Source: Ureibacillus manganicus DSM 26584 (GTDB lineage: Bacteria > Bacillota > Bacilli > Bacillales_A > Planococcaceae). Taken from it: a stretch of DNA of 64,000 nucleotides. The stretch is taken from positions 124,001 through 188,000 of the forward strand of contig NZ_JPVN01000001.1 of the NCBI RefSeq assembly GCF_000772945.1. Direction: 5' to 3'. The notes under the pieces are model-generated. The model made no database searches. It was not told the origin of the DNA and saw only the letters and a program-made list of their open reading frames with translations. Both the position numbers and the translations under genes were made by a program. Position 1 is the stretch's first letter; each line of letters starts with the position of its first letter. Shown here one piece after another: positions 46,387 through 56,200 of the stretch.

Positions 46387-47016
46387 TTATCCTAGCACCC
46401 CCATTAAGTAAACTACTGTGAAGATGAATACCCAAACCACGTCGATAAAGTGCCAATAAATTGACGCTGCGAAGAATTTAGGCGCGTTGTATAAGTTTAA
46501 TCCGCGTTTCATGTTGCGGATAATTAAACCCGTAATCCATACTAAACCAATGATAACGTGTAATCCGTGTGTTCCTACAAGTACATAGAACGAAGATGAG
46601 AATGCTGAATGTGTAAATCCAAAACCTTCATGAACTGTATACTCATAGAACTCGTAAATTTCAAGACCTAAGAATCCAAGTCCTAATAGAACTGTGATTC
46701 CCATCCAAATTAATACACCTTTAGAATTAAAGTTTTTCATATGATACATTGCATAAACACTTGTTAAAGATGAAGTTAAAAGTAACATAGTCATAACAAA
46801 TGCTAACTCTAATCCAAATAATTCAGCAGCTGAGATATCCATTCCAGCTGGTCCTTTATCTTTTAATGAAAGGTAAGTAGCAAATACGCTGGCAAATAAT
46901 ACGATATCACTACAGATAAAAATCCAAATTCCAACGAATTTATTTTTTCCTTCCAATGTTGCTTGTTCAGCATGATCTGGCCAAGATTTTGGGGTGAATT
47001 TAGTATTAAGATCCAT
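46387..47016 (-). CDS. ctaE: Cytochrome c oxidase subunit III
   Basis: CtaE is the third core subunit of caa3 oxidase. The 209 residues hold five spans and begin with PKSWPDHAEQATLEGKNKFV. Family motifs are GIWIFICSDIVLFASVFATYL (split) and GTHGLHVIIGLVWI, with FWHFIDVVW-type YWHFIDVVWVFIF near the end. The start overlaps the ctaD stop by one base (TAATG). Confidence 0.96.
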   Translation of the reverse strand: MDLNTKFTPKSWPDHAEQATLEGKNKFVGIWIFICSDIVLFASVFATYLSLKDKGPAGMDISAAELFGLELAFVMTMLLLTSSLTSVYAMYHMKNFNSKGVLIWMGITVLLGLGFLGLEIYEFYEYTVHEGFGFTHSAFSSSFYVLVGTHGLHVIIGLVWITGLIIRNMKRGLNLYNAPKFFAASIYWHFIDVVWVFIFTVVYLMGVLG

Positions 47017-48908
47017 TATTTGTTACCCCCTTTTCCATATAATTCTTCTTCAAGAGCAATAATTTCTTCTTTATGAACATGATAACCTAAGTCATCTTTG
47101 AATGAACGAAGAATCATACATGCTACTGTAATACCAATACCTAAAATAATTACTGGTACTGACCAAGATACACCATCTGGATGATATAGTGCACCAAATG
47201 CAGCAATAAACATACCAATAGACATAATTAGCGGTAAAATCGAGCCGTGTGGCATATGGATGTCCCCAAGAGGTTCAGCATATGTCATACCTTCTTTATT
47301 ACCTTCATGTTTTTCAATCCAATAAGGATCGTATCCACGAATAAGTGGAGTTTGTTTAAAGTTATAGAATGGAACTGGAGTTACAAGAGCCCATTCAAGT
47401 GAGCGTCCATCTCCCCAGTAATCGCGTTGATTTACTGGTTTACCTTTAATAGATAACAGCATGTTTACTACTAATAATATTACCCCAATACCCATCATAA
47501 TAGCACCGATAGATGAGATGAAGTTATATAGATCCCAACCTTGATCTGCTTGGTAAGTGAACACACGACGTGGCATACCCATTAAACCAAGGAAATGTTG
47601 TAGGAAGAATGTTAAATGGAATCCGATAAAGAATACCCAGAATACGATATAACCTAATTTTTCATTTAACACACGGTTAAACATAATTGGCCAATAGAAA
47701 TGTGTTGCACCAAAGATCGCCGTTACGATACCACCAACGATTACATAGTGGAAGTGAGCAACGATGAAGTATGAATCGTGTAATTGGTAGTCAAGTGGAG
47801 CAGTTGCCTGCATAACACCTGTAACCCCACCAGCAACGAATGATGGTATAAATCCTAAAGCATAAATCATTGGAACTGTTACTTTAATCGAACCGCCCCA
47901 AATTGTAAGAATCCAGTTAAATACTTTCATACCTGTTGGTACTGCGATCGCCATTGTTGCAACAGCGAAAATTGCGTTAGCTGTTGGCCCAAGACCAGTT
48001 GTAAACATGTGGTGAGCCCAAACCATGAATCCTAAGAAACCAATTAAGATTGTAGCGAATACCATTGAAGAATATCCGAATAAACGTTTACGAGCAAATA
48101 CTGGAATAATTTCAGAGAATAAACCAAATGCAGGTAAAACTAAGATATAAACTTCTGGGTGTCCGAAGATCCAGAATAAGTGTTCCCAAATAATTGTGTT
48201 ACCACCCATAGTATGATCGAAGAAGTTCGCTCCAAACATACGGTCAACTAACATGAAGAATAAACCTACAGTTAGTGGAGGGAAAGCAAATAAAATTAAT
48301 GCACTTGAAATTAGTGTTGTCCAAGTGAATAATGGCATACGCATAAACGTCATACCAGGTGCACGCATAGTAATGATCGTAACGATAAAGTTAATACCTG
48401 AGATCAATGTACCAGCACCAGAAATTTGTAAACCTAAAACATAGAAGTCAATACCATGTCCTGGTGAATATAAAGATAAAGATGCATAAGATGTCCATCC
48501 AGCATCAGGTGCTCCACCCATAAAGAATGATAAGTGTAAAAACAAAGCACCTAGAAAGAATAACCAAAATCCTAAAGAGTTTAGGAATGGGAATGCTACG
48601 TCACGTGCACCAATTTGTAAAGGTACGATCGCGTTCATAAATCCAAATAGCAATGGTGTCGCAGCTAAGAATAGCATTGTCGTACCATGCATTGTTAGTA
48701 ATTCGTTGAAAAGACCTGCGGAAACAAAATCATTGTTTGGTACCATTAACTGAATACGTATTAATAAAGCTTCAAAACCAGCAATTGCAAAGAATAATAA
48801 CCCTGCAAAGAAATACATATTACCTAATTTTTTATGGTCAACAGTTGTTAAATAGTCCCAAAGAGTTGCTCCAAAGCCCGTTTTCTTACTAATTGCAACA
48901 GAGCTCAC
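47016..48908 (-). CDS. ctaD: Cytochrome c oxidase subunit I
   Basis: CtaD holds heme a and the heme a3-CuB centre where oxygen is reduced. The 630-residue protein has the full core of 12 or more spans. Ligands are seen in LTMHGTTMLFL (heme a His), WIFGHPEVYILVLPAFG (CuB His and cross-linked Tyr), WAHHMFTTG (CuB His pair) and YFIVAHFHYVIVGG (heme a3 and heme a His). The glutamate of the D-channel and the LPAFG context fit the A1-type. Its place after ctaC matches the B. subtilis caa3 operon. Confidence 0.98.
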   Translation of the reverse strand: MSSVAISKKTGFGATLWDYLTTVDHKKLGNMYFFAGLLFFAIAGFEALLIRIQLMVPNNDFVSAGLFNELLTMHGTTMLFLAATPLLFGFMNAIVPLQIGARDVAFPFLNSLGFWLFFLGALFLHLSFFMGGAPDAGWTSYASLSLYSPGHGIDFYVLGLQISGAGTLISGINFIVTIITMRAPGMTFMRMPLFTWTTLISSALILFAFPPLTVGLFFMLVDRMFGANFFDHTMGGNTIIWEHLFWIFGHPEVYILVLPAFGLFSEIIPVFARKRLFGYSSMVFATILIGFLGFMVWAHHMFTTGLGPTANAIFAVATMAIAVPTGMKVFNWILTIWGGSIKVTVPMIYALGFIPSFVAGGVTGVMQATAPLDYQLHDSYFIVAHFHYVIVGGIVTAIFGATHFYWPIMFNRVLNEKLGYIVFWVFFIGFHLTFFLQHFLGLMGMPRRVFTYQADQGWDLYNFISSIGAIMMGIGVILLVVNMLLSIKGKPVNQRDYWGDGRSLEWALVTPVPFYNFKQTPLIRGYDPYWIEKHEGNKEGMTYAEPLGDIHMPHGSILPLIMSIGMFIAAFGALYHPDGVSWSVPVIILGIGITVACMILRSFKDDLGYHVHKEEIIALEEELYGKGGNK

Positions 48909-48970
48909 AACTTTAACCTCCTCTATGTTTCAATCAATCGAGTATAAATCAAATTCGCCTTTGAATGATG

Positions 48971-50071
48971 TTATTTTTCTACAGATAAACTCATGATATA
49001 GTCAGCAACTGCGCTAATTTCTTCATCAGATAGTTCATCAGGATTATTATTTCCAACTTTATACTTACCAGTCATTAAGTTTCCTGGTTTGTATTTTTCA
49101 GGATTTTTAATCCAGCTTACTAGGTTTTCTTTATTAAAGTCTAAGAAACCAGCGATATGACTACGGTCTCCAAATGCAGATAAGTTTGGTCCCATTGCAG
49201 TACCAGATGGCATACCAGTTACTGAAGAAACTGCGTGACATCCTAAACAGCTTGCAGCAAATGTCGCTTCACCTAAGTCTGCAGAATCTTTAGATGCAGT
49301 TTGACCTTCAGTTGCTTTCATTGATGCAACCCAAGCGTCAAATGCTTCAGGAGCTAAAGTTTTTACTTTGAAATCCATTAAAGCATGTGATGGACCACAA
49401 AGCTCAGCACATTTACCGTAGAATACTCCGTCTTTAAGACCTTCTGATTCTTCATCAAATTCTAAATAGAACTTGTTAATATTTTCAACGTTTGTATCCA
49501 TTTTACCACCGATTGATGGAATCCAGAAAGAGTGCTTTACATCAGCAGCTAACAAGTTAAAGTAAACTTTTTCACCAGTAGGAACTACAAGCTCTTGTGC
49601 TGTTACAATTCCTAAATCTGGATATGCAAACTCCCACCAGTATAATTTAGCAGTAACATCAACTATTAAAGCTGTTTTATTACCATTTTCGTCAACGTGT
49701 TCCATTGCAGCTACATCTCCAAATTTATAAGTAGAGATTAATGTAGGAACAGTTAAAATTAATAAAAATACGATTGGAATGACTGTCCAAATTACTTCAA
49801 GTGTGTGGCTACCTTCAACTTGCTTTGGCATATAGTCCTCACCTTGTTTTGAGCGGCGGAACTTTAAGAAAGCATATATATATAGTACTGAAACCACAAC
49901 TACAACTAACGCCATAATAGTAATAGAGAATAGCAATAAGTTAAATTGTTCTTTTCCGACTGCTCCAGCTGGTTTAAGTGTAGAAATATACTCTTCACCA
50001 CAAGCAGAAAGGAAAACTGTCATAACAGCTAATAGCGAGAACAAACGCCATTTTTTAAGCCCTTTCATCAT
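48971..50071 (-). CDS. ctaC: Cytochrome c oxidase subunit II with fused cytochrome c
   Basis: CtaC receives electrons and passes them to subunit I. The 366-residue precursor is a lipoprotein (lipobox LSAC, Cys near residue 25), with two spans (about 43-65 and 88-112). The CuA domain has HSFWIPSIGGKMDTN and YGKCAELCGPSHALM. A C-terminal cytochrome c domain is fused, with heme motif CLGCH and axial Met in NLMTGKYK. This fusion defines the caa3 type, so no separate soluble cytochrome c is required. Confidence 0.98.
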   Translation of the reverse strand: MMKGLKKWRLFSLLAVMTVFLSACGEEYISTLKPAGAVGKEQFNLLLFSITIMALVVVVVSVLYIYAFLKFRRSKQGEDYMPKQVEGSHTLEVIWTVIPIVFLLILTVPTLISTYKFGDVAAMEHVDENGNKTALIVDVTAKLYWWEFAYPDLGIVTAQELVVPTGEKVYFNLLAADVKHSFWIPSIGGKMDTNVENINKFYLEFDEESEGLKDGVFYGKCAELCGPSHALMDFKVKTLAPEAFDAWVASMKATEGQTASKDSADLGEATFAASCLGCHAVSSVTGMPSGTAMGPNLSAFGDRSHIAGFLDFNKENLVSWIKNPEKYKPGNLMTGKYKVGNNNPDELSDEEISAVADYIMSLSVEK

Positions 50072-50247
50072 AGCTTAATAAAACCCCTCTTTCTTTGTTG
50101 TATTTTCATGTGTAACTCTGGACTTGGTATTTGCATATATGTGAATTCTATTAAAAGAAGAATCCCCTAAAAACAATTACTTCTAGAATAACCATAAGTT
50201 TTTTTCAAACTTAACACTAATCTAAATCGCAATTTTACTATAATACT

Positions 50248-51165
50248 TTACATAAAGATTGCGAAAATAATCATTAATACAAAGGTGATTGTTAAATAGT
50301 TTAATGAATAAACGAACATCTTAGATGCCCATTTAAGATCATCCTCAGTTTTGAAACCTCGAATAGCTAAGATTAGCCATCCTAAATTCAGCAACGTAAC
50401 TAAAGCAATAAATGCTACACCTAGTTCTTTTAATAGAAAAGGTAATGGGAATAACAGTAGTATCCATAATAACATAGAAACCTTTGTCCGTTTAAAACCC
50501 TTTACAACAGGTAGCATTGGAATATTTGCAGCACTATATTCATTTTTCCGTCTCATTGCAAGTGCATAAAAATGAGGTGGTTGCCATGCAAACATAATTA
50601 AGAATAATGCTAATGCCCCAAAACTTAATGTTGGCTCTACTGCAGCCCAGCCTATTACAGGTGGAATCGCACCAGAGATACTTCCAATAACCGTGTTGCT
50701 TACATACCTTCTTTTAGCCCAAATAGTATAAAGAACTACATAAGCTAATATACCAATTAGTCCCCACATGCCGGCAGAAAATGAAGCCGTAAATAACAAA
50801 ATTTCACCTACAATTAGAAATGAGAGAGAAATAGTCAATACGACATTTGGTTTAAATCTACCTGTAACTGTTGGTCTATTCTTTGTACGTTTCATAATTG
50901 GGTCGATATCTTTGTCTAGAAAATTATTCATAGCCGCAGATCCACCAATAATTAGCGCTGCACCGAAGATTGTGTAAGCGATTAAATTTATGTGCTGTAA
51001 AAAGTGACCACCTGTAAACTGAAAAGCCAACCACATTCCAGTAAATGTAGTAACTAAATTAGAATTTACTATTCCAATCTTAATAAGTGCAAGAAAATCT
51101 TTAATTATAGATTCAGTTTCAGGACCAGTTTTTCTAGTAGCACTCACAATCTGGCCGTTTGACAT
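50248..51165 (-). CDS. ctaB: Heme O synthase (protoheme IX farnesyltransferase)
   Basis: CtaB adds a farnesyl group to heme B, giving heme O, the first step to heme A. The start is ATG 51165 (MSNGQIVSATRKTGPETESI) with AGGAGGAG upstream. The 305 residues have about nine spans. The prenyl-diphosphate-binding motif is NNFLDKDIDPIMKRTKNRP, and a second Asp-bearing loop sits near YTIWAKRRY. The gene is divergent from ctaA and upstream of ctaC, the standard arrangement. Confidence 0.97.
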   Translation of the reverse strand: MSNGQIVSATRKTGPETESIIKDFLALIKIGIVNSNLVTTFTGMWLAFQFTGGHFLQHINLIAYTIFGAALIIGGSAAMNNFLDKDIDPIMKRTKNRPTVTGRFKPNVVLTISLSFLIVGEILLFTASFSAGMWGLIGILAYVVLYTIWAKRRYVSNTVIGSISGAIPPVIGWAAVEPTLSFGALALFLIMFAWQPPHFYALAMRRKNEYSAANIPMLPVVKGFKRTKVSMLLWILLLFPLPFLLKELGVAFIALVTLLNLGWLILAIRGFKTEDDLKWASKMFVYSLNYLTITFVLMIIFAIFM

Positions 51166-51289
51166 TTTACTCCTCCTTTCATTTTTGTAAGCATATTCCG
51201 CTAACACTAACTATATCGAAATTCTTTAGTTATTTCTAGATATTAAAGTGAAATTTAAATGAATTCGTCGAAATAGGGTGTTAGCGTGT

Positions 51290-51301
51290 TGTGTTAACAC
51301 A
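51290..51301. promoter_or_regulatory. 12-bp palindrome in the ctaA-ctaB intergenic region
   Basis: TGTGTTAACACA is a perfect palindrome; the related half-site GTGTTAGC lies just before it at 51279-51286. A candidate operator for the ctaB side; the protein is unknown. Confidence 0.45.
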
Positions 51302-51334
51302 TTACGTCTATATTATCGCATTTCATGGATTTTT

Positions 51335-51374
51335 TTGTGAAAGTTACCATACAAAGTTGTGAACAATTTGTGAA
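51335..51374 (+). promoter_or_regulatory. Three phased TTGTGAA sites upstream of ctaA (ResD-type)
   Basis: TTGTGAA occurs at 51335-51341, 51357-51363 and 51368-51374, spaced 22 and 11 bp, about two and one helical turns, so they face the same side. TTTGTGAA-like sites are what is described for the response regulator ResD, which controls ctaA in B. subtilis. They end 38 bp before the ctaA -35. Confidence 0.65.
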
Positions 51375-51411
51375 ATGGACTTGTGCTAACTTAAGTATCA
51401 ATTGTTTGAAG

Positions 51412-51440
51412 TTGTCATTTGTCTTTTTATTCGATATCAT
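51412..51440 (+). promoter_or_regulatory. Candidate sigma-A promoter of ctaA
   Basis: TTGTCA (51412-51417) and TATCAT (51435-51440) with 17-bp spacing, 56 nt before the ctaA start; imperfect, consistent with activator dependence. Confidence 0.5.
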
Positions 51441-51495
51441 CATAAAAGCAGAGACAATTTTAATAGTGTTGATAATAAAGTAGGTGGCGCGTTAC

Positions 51496-52425
51496 ATGCA
51501 ATATAAACAAAGTAAAATATTAAAATGGATTGCTGTACTGACTACTCTTGGAATGTTGCTAATTCTATTAGGTGGGGCACTCGTTACAAAAACAGATAGC
51601 GGATTAGGCTGCGGTAGACATTGGCCTGGTTGTAATGGTGAACTAATACCAACTACCATTACTCCGGAAGTATTAATTGAATTTTCTCACCGACTAACAA
51701 CTGGTTCCGTGTCAATTCTAGTACTGATTTTAGTTATTTGGACGTGGAAATCATTAGGACATATCCGTGAAGTTAAATTCTTAGGAGTACTAGCAATCTT
51801 CTTCCTAGTAGCTCAAGCATTAATTGGGGCAGCGCAAGTTTTATGGGGACAAGGTGACTTTATTTTAGCATTGCATTTCGGAATATCTTTAATTTCCTTT
51901 GCATCTATAATGTTACTAGCAATGATTGTTTTTGAAGTTGATACTAAATTTGATGCTGATAAAGTACATATAGGTAGTAAGTTAAAATGGCATACGATTG
52001 GTGTTACATTCTTCTCTTACATTGTTATTTATACAGGTGCACTTGTTCGACATACTGGTTCTAGTTTAAGTTGTTCCGACTGGCCGTTTTGTGATAACAG
52101 CCAACCGTTTGCATTACCTAATGGAATGTTTGAATGGGTACAAATGGGGCATCGTTTCGCGGTTCTATTAATTTTTATTTGGATCGCATATATTACCTGG
52201 CATGCAGTGAAACATTATAAAGATCAACGTGTAATCTATTGGGGATGGATTGTTGCTTTCATTCTTGTAATCTTACAAATTATTGCAGGAATGCTTGTTG
52301 TACTAACAAAGCTTGATTTAATCGTATCTCTATTACACTCATTGTTTATCACATTACTGTTCGGCTTATTCTGTTACAAAATACTATTGATTGCACGTAG
52401 CAATCACAACCAAAAGAATAATTAA
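51496..52425 (+). CDS. ctaA: Heme A synthase
   Basis: CtaA oxidises the C8 methyl of heme O to the formyl group of heme A. The start is ATG 51496 (MQYKQSKILKWIAVLTTLGM) with AGGTGG 8 nt upstream; the GTG four codons earlier overlaps that site. The 309 residues form eight spans. Conserved elements are the cysteine pairs CGRHWPGC and CSDWPFC, and heme-ligand histidines in EFSHRLTTG, LALHFGISL, QMGHRFAVLL and SLLHSLFI. It is divergent from ctaB across 330 nt of regulatory DNA. Confidence 0.97.
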   Translation: MQYKQSKILKWIAVLTTLGMLLILLGGALVTKTDSGLGCGRHWPGCNGELIPTTITPEVLIEFSHRLTTGSVSILVLILVIWTWKSLGHIREVKFLGVLAIFFLVAQALIGAAQVLWGQGDFILALHFGISLISFASIMLLAMIVFEVDTKFDADKVHIGSKLKWHTIGVTFFSYIVIYTGALVRHTGSSLSCSDWPFCDNSQPFALPNGMFEWVQMGHRFAVLLIFIWIAYITWHAVKHYKDQRVIYWGWIVAFILVILQIIAGMLVVLTKLDLIVSLLHSLFITLLFGLFCYKILLIARSNHNQKNN

Positions 52426-52436
52426 TTAATATGAAT

Positions 52437-52482
52437 GGGGAACCTGCTTTATAGGATAGGGTTCCCTATTTTTATTTTTTAC
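52437..52482 (+). terminator. Terminator after ctaA
   Basis: GGGAACC (52438-52444) and GGTTCCC (52460-52466) pair, followed by TATTTTTATTTTTT. Confidence 0.85.
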
Positions 52483-52668
52483 AGATGAATTACTTTACAG
52501 GAAATACTAGAGTTGCAATAGTTTTTGTTCATAATTTAGGGATGTAAGTTTCGAATAGCACTACCTTACGTTTCACTTCACTTGTTTTGACGGCTGAATG
52601 TTAAATTCGTGAAACCATGTCGATTAAATCAATTTTTCTAGACAGTCTCACAAGTTTTCTCCTAATTC

Positions 52669-53035
52669 TTTCTAGTAGACCGCTTCTACAAGACATTTCA
52701 TAAGCAAGGTGCACTTATTATGCCTCATAAACCGCTTCTACTAGACACTTCATTAGCAAATTCCATTTATAATGTCTCATAGACCCCTTCTACTAGACAC
52801 TTCATTAGCAAATTCCATTTATAATGTCTCATAGACCCCTTCTACTAGACACTTCATTAGCAAAGTCCACTTATTATGTCTCATAGACCCCTTCTACTAG
52901 ACATTTCATTAGCAAAATCCACTGGTAATGTCTCATAGACCCCTTCTACTAGACACTTCATTAGCAAAATCCACTGGTAATGTCTCATACACCGCTTCTA
53001 CAAGTCTTTTCATAATCTAAACTCACCATAGTGTC
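52669..53035. repeat. 52-bp tandem repeat array 2 (seven units)
   Basis: Dyads start at 52669, 52721, 52773, 52825, 52877, 52929 and 52981, all 52 bp apart. The typical 27-nt dyad pairs TGTCT with AGACA, has a 2x2 mismatch, then TAGA/TCTA and a 5-nt loop. The 25-nt spacer reads CTTCATTAGCAAATTCCATT plus five. The first and last units are degenerate. The array fills the gap between convergent ctaA and pyc; 52483-52668 and 53036-53170 show no gene. Confidence 0.95.
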
Positions 53036-53177
53036 TCGTAACCATTCGTTTCATAAAACTTACTCAGTAAATTCACTTTCAATTATCTCTAACTTAAGTT
53101 TGTTGGACGCTTCTCCCTAAAACTAATACCAAAATCCTACTATTACTTCTTAGAAGATTACTATCTTAATTCACAAA

Positions 53178-53236
53178 AAAAACCGATCCATCATGAAATT
53201 CTCTGAAAATAGAATTCATTAAATAGATCGGTTTTT
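53178..53236 (-). terminator. Terminator after pyc
   Basis: AAAAACCGATC and GATCGGTTTTT form the outer stem; AATGAATTC and GAATTTCAT inside can extend it. A long T-run follows on the minus strand. Confidence 0.85.
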
Positions 53237-53278
53237 ATGCGCCAAAAACAACTACTAATCTATAGCTATTCTTAAACC

Positions 53279-56200
53279 TTATTCAATCTCTATCAATAAA
53301 TCGCCAGTTGAAATTGCATCTCCTGCTTGTGCAAAGACTTCTTTTACAACCCCATCTTTTGGAGCTTGTACAGTTGTTTCCATTTTCATAGCTTCTGTGA
53401 TCATCAAATGATCACCACGCTTGACAGTGCTTCCCTTGGAAACTACAACTTTTAGGACAGTACCTGGCATCGTTGCACCGATTTGATTTGGATTACTTGG
53501 ATCAGCCTTTAAAGTTATTTTACCATCTACTTCAACTGTCAAATCTTGAATTACTAATTCACGAGATTGACCATTTAATTCAAAATAGAGTGTACGTGTT
53601 CCATCATGCTGTGGTTCACCAATTTCAATCAGCTTGATGATTAACGTTTTTCCTTTTTCAATTTCTACTTCTATTTCTTCACCAAGCTTCAGACCGTATA
53701 GGAATGTCGGTGTATCTAACACAGAAATGTCTCCAAATGCATCGGTTGCTGCAATATATTCTTCAAACACTTTCGGATACAGTGCATAAGCTAGTACATC
53801 TTGTTTTGTTATCGTGCGATTATATTTCGTAGCTAACATACTTTCTATTTTTTCAAAATCAACTGGTTCAAGTAATTCACCCGGACGAACTGTAATTGCT
53901 TCTTTATCCTTTAAGACTATCTCTTGTAATTCTTTTGGGAATCCTCCATGAACTTGCCCTATATAACCTTGGAAAAATTCTACTACCGAATCAGGGAAAT
54001 CAATCGTTAATCCACGAGTAAAAATATTATCTTCATTTAAGTCATTTTGAACCATAAACAAAGCCATATCCCCAACAACTTTAGATGAAGGTGTCACTTT
54101 TACGATATCACCGAACATTAAATTAACAGTTGAGTACATCTTCTTCACTTCGTCAAATCGATCTCCTAAACCAACTGCTCTAGCTTGTTGTTGTAAATTA
54201 CTATATTGTCCACCAGGCATTTCATGAACGTATATTTCAGAGTGCGGACTCTTCATACCACTTTCAAAGTCACTATAGAAGCTTCGCACATCTTCCCAGT
54301 AATAAGATAATTGTTCAAGAGCATCGATATCTACTTTTAGTTCACGTTTACTTCCCTTCATTGCATAATATAATGAGTTAATGCTTGGTTGGGATGTAAA
54401 TCCAGACATAGAACCTAAAGCTGTATCAATAATGTCTACACCTGCTTCGATTGCCTTGGCATACGTGTAAACTCCATTACCACTTGTGTCATGCGTATGG
54501 AGATGAATTGGTAAATTTGTTGTTTCTTTCAGCTCTGAAATTAGACGATAAGCTGCTTCAGGTTTTAACAATCCAGCCATATCTTTAATTGCTAAAATGT
54601 GTGCTCCAGCTGCTTCTAATTCCTTCGCCATATTTTTGTAATACTGAACGGAGTATTTAGCTCGCGAGTCATCAAGAATGTCTCCTGTATAACAAACTGC
54701 TGCTTCAGCAACCTTTCCAGTGTTACGTACTTCATCAATTGCAACTTCCATTCCTTTAATCCAATTTAGACTATCGAATATTCTGAAAACATCAACACCA
54801 CTATTTGCAGACTCTCTAATAAATTCTCTGATTAAATTATCCGGATAATTTTTATAGCCAACTGCATTTGCCCCTCTAAGCAGCATTTGGAATAATACAT
54901 TCGGCATTTTTTCTCGCAACGTTTCAAGTCTTGCCCAAGGATCCTCTTTTAAGAAACGATAGGCTACGTCAAATGTTGCCCCTCCCCACAATTCAAATGA
55001 GAAGAAATTATGCATCATCCGCGCATTATAGTCTGCAATTTGGTACATGTCTTGAGATCGTACTCTTGTTGCTAGTAATGATTGATGCGCGTCACGGAAC
55101 GTAGTATCTGTAAGTAATACATCCTGCTGTTCCTTGATCCATTGAACGAGACCATCTGCACCTTTACTATCTAAAATCTGCTTTGTACCTACAGGAATTT
55201 CAGATTTTAAATCTAGTTTAGGTTTAGTAGGTTGGACTAAGATCGGTTTTTTACGTTTTTCTATTCCAGGGAAGCCGTTTAAAGTGATATTCCCAATATA
55301 GTTTAATAATTTCGTACCACGATCTTTTCGAATTGGAAATTCAAATAATTCAGGTGTAGTGTCAATAAAACTTGTATCGAAATCCCCAGTGATAAATTTT
55401 TCATGTAAAACGACATTTTCTAAAAATGGAATATTCGTTTTCACACCACGAATTCGGAATTCACGCAAGTTTCTATCCATTTTGGCAGCAGCATCTCGGA
55501 ATGTTCTTCCCCATGTAGATATTTTCACTAGTAGTGAATCGTAGTATGGTGTGACAACTGCACCTTGGAATCCATTTCCAGCATCTAGACGAACTCCAAA
55601 TCCGCCACTTGAACGATACACCATTAACTTCCCTGTATCTGGCATAAAGTTATTTGCCGGATCTTCTGTTGTTACTCGCGATTGAATCGCATATCCAAAA
55701 ATAGGAATCTCGTTTTGTTTTGGTATATTCATATATTCCGAATAAAGTTCAGAACCTTCTGAAATTTTAATTTGTGCGTGTACAATATCTATTCCTGTAA
55801 TCATTTCTGTAATTGTATGTTCCACTTGAATACGTGGATTTACTTCGATGAAATAAAACTCGTCACCTGCAACTAAAAATTCTACTGTTCCTGCATTCAC
55901 ATAATTTACATTGCTCATTAATTGAACTGCTGCTGCGCAAATTCGGTTACGTAGTTCTTCACTTAAAGTATTTGATGGTGCAATTTCAACTACCTTTTGG
56001 TGTCTACGTTGAATTGAGCAATCTCGTTCATAAAGGTGGATAATATTCCCTGAATGATCACCTAGAATTTGAACTTCAATATGCTTCGGTTTAATAATTG
56101 CCTTTTCTACATACACCTCATCGGAACCAAAGGCAGCTTTTGCTTCGGATTTAGCTCGCTCATAGCTACTTTGTAAATCATCTTCAGTTTGGACTAGTCG

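Noticed and set aside
51357-51374. Rex binding site at ctaA
   Set aside because: Rex sites are inverted (TTGTGAA then TTCACAA); here both half-sites are in the same direction, which fits ResD better.
52669-53035. Possible CRISPR array
   Set aside because: The spacers are as repeated as the dyads, so units are simple tandem repeats; no cas genes are nearby. The same holds for 31941-32250 and 63668-64000.
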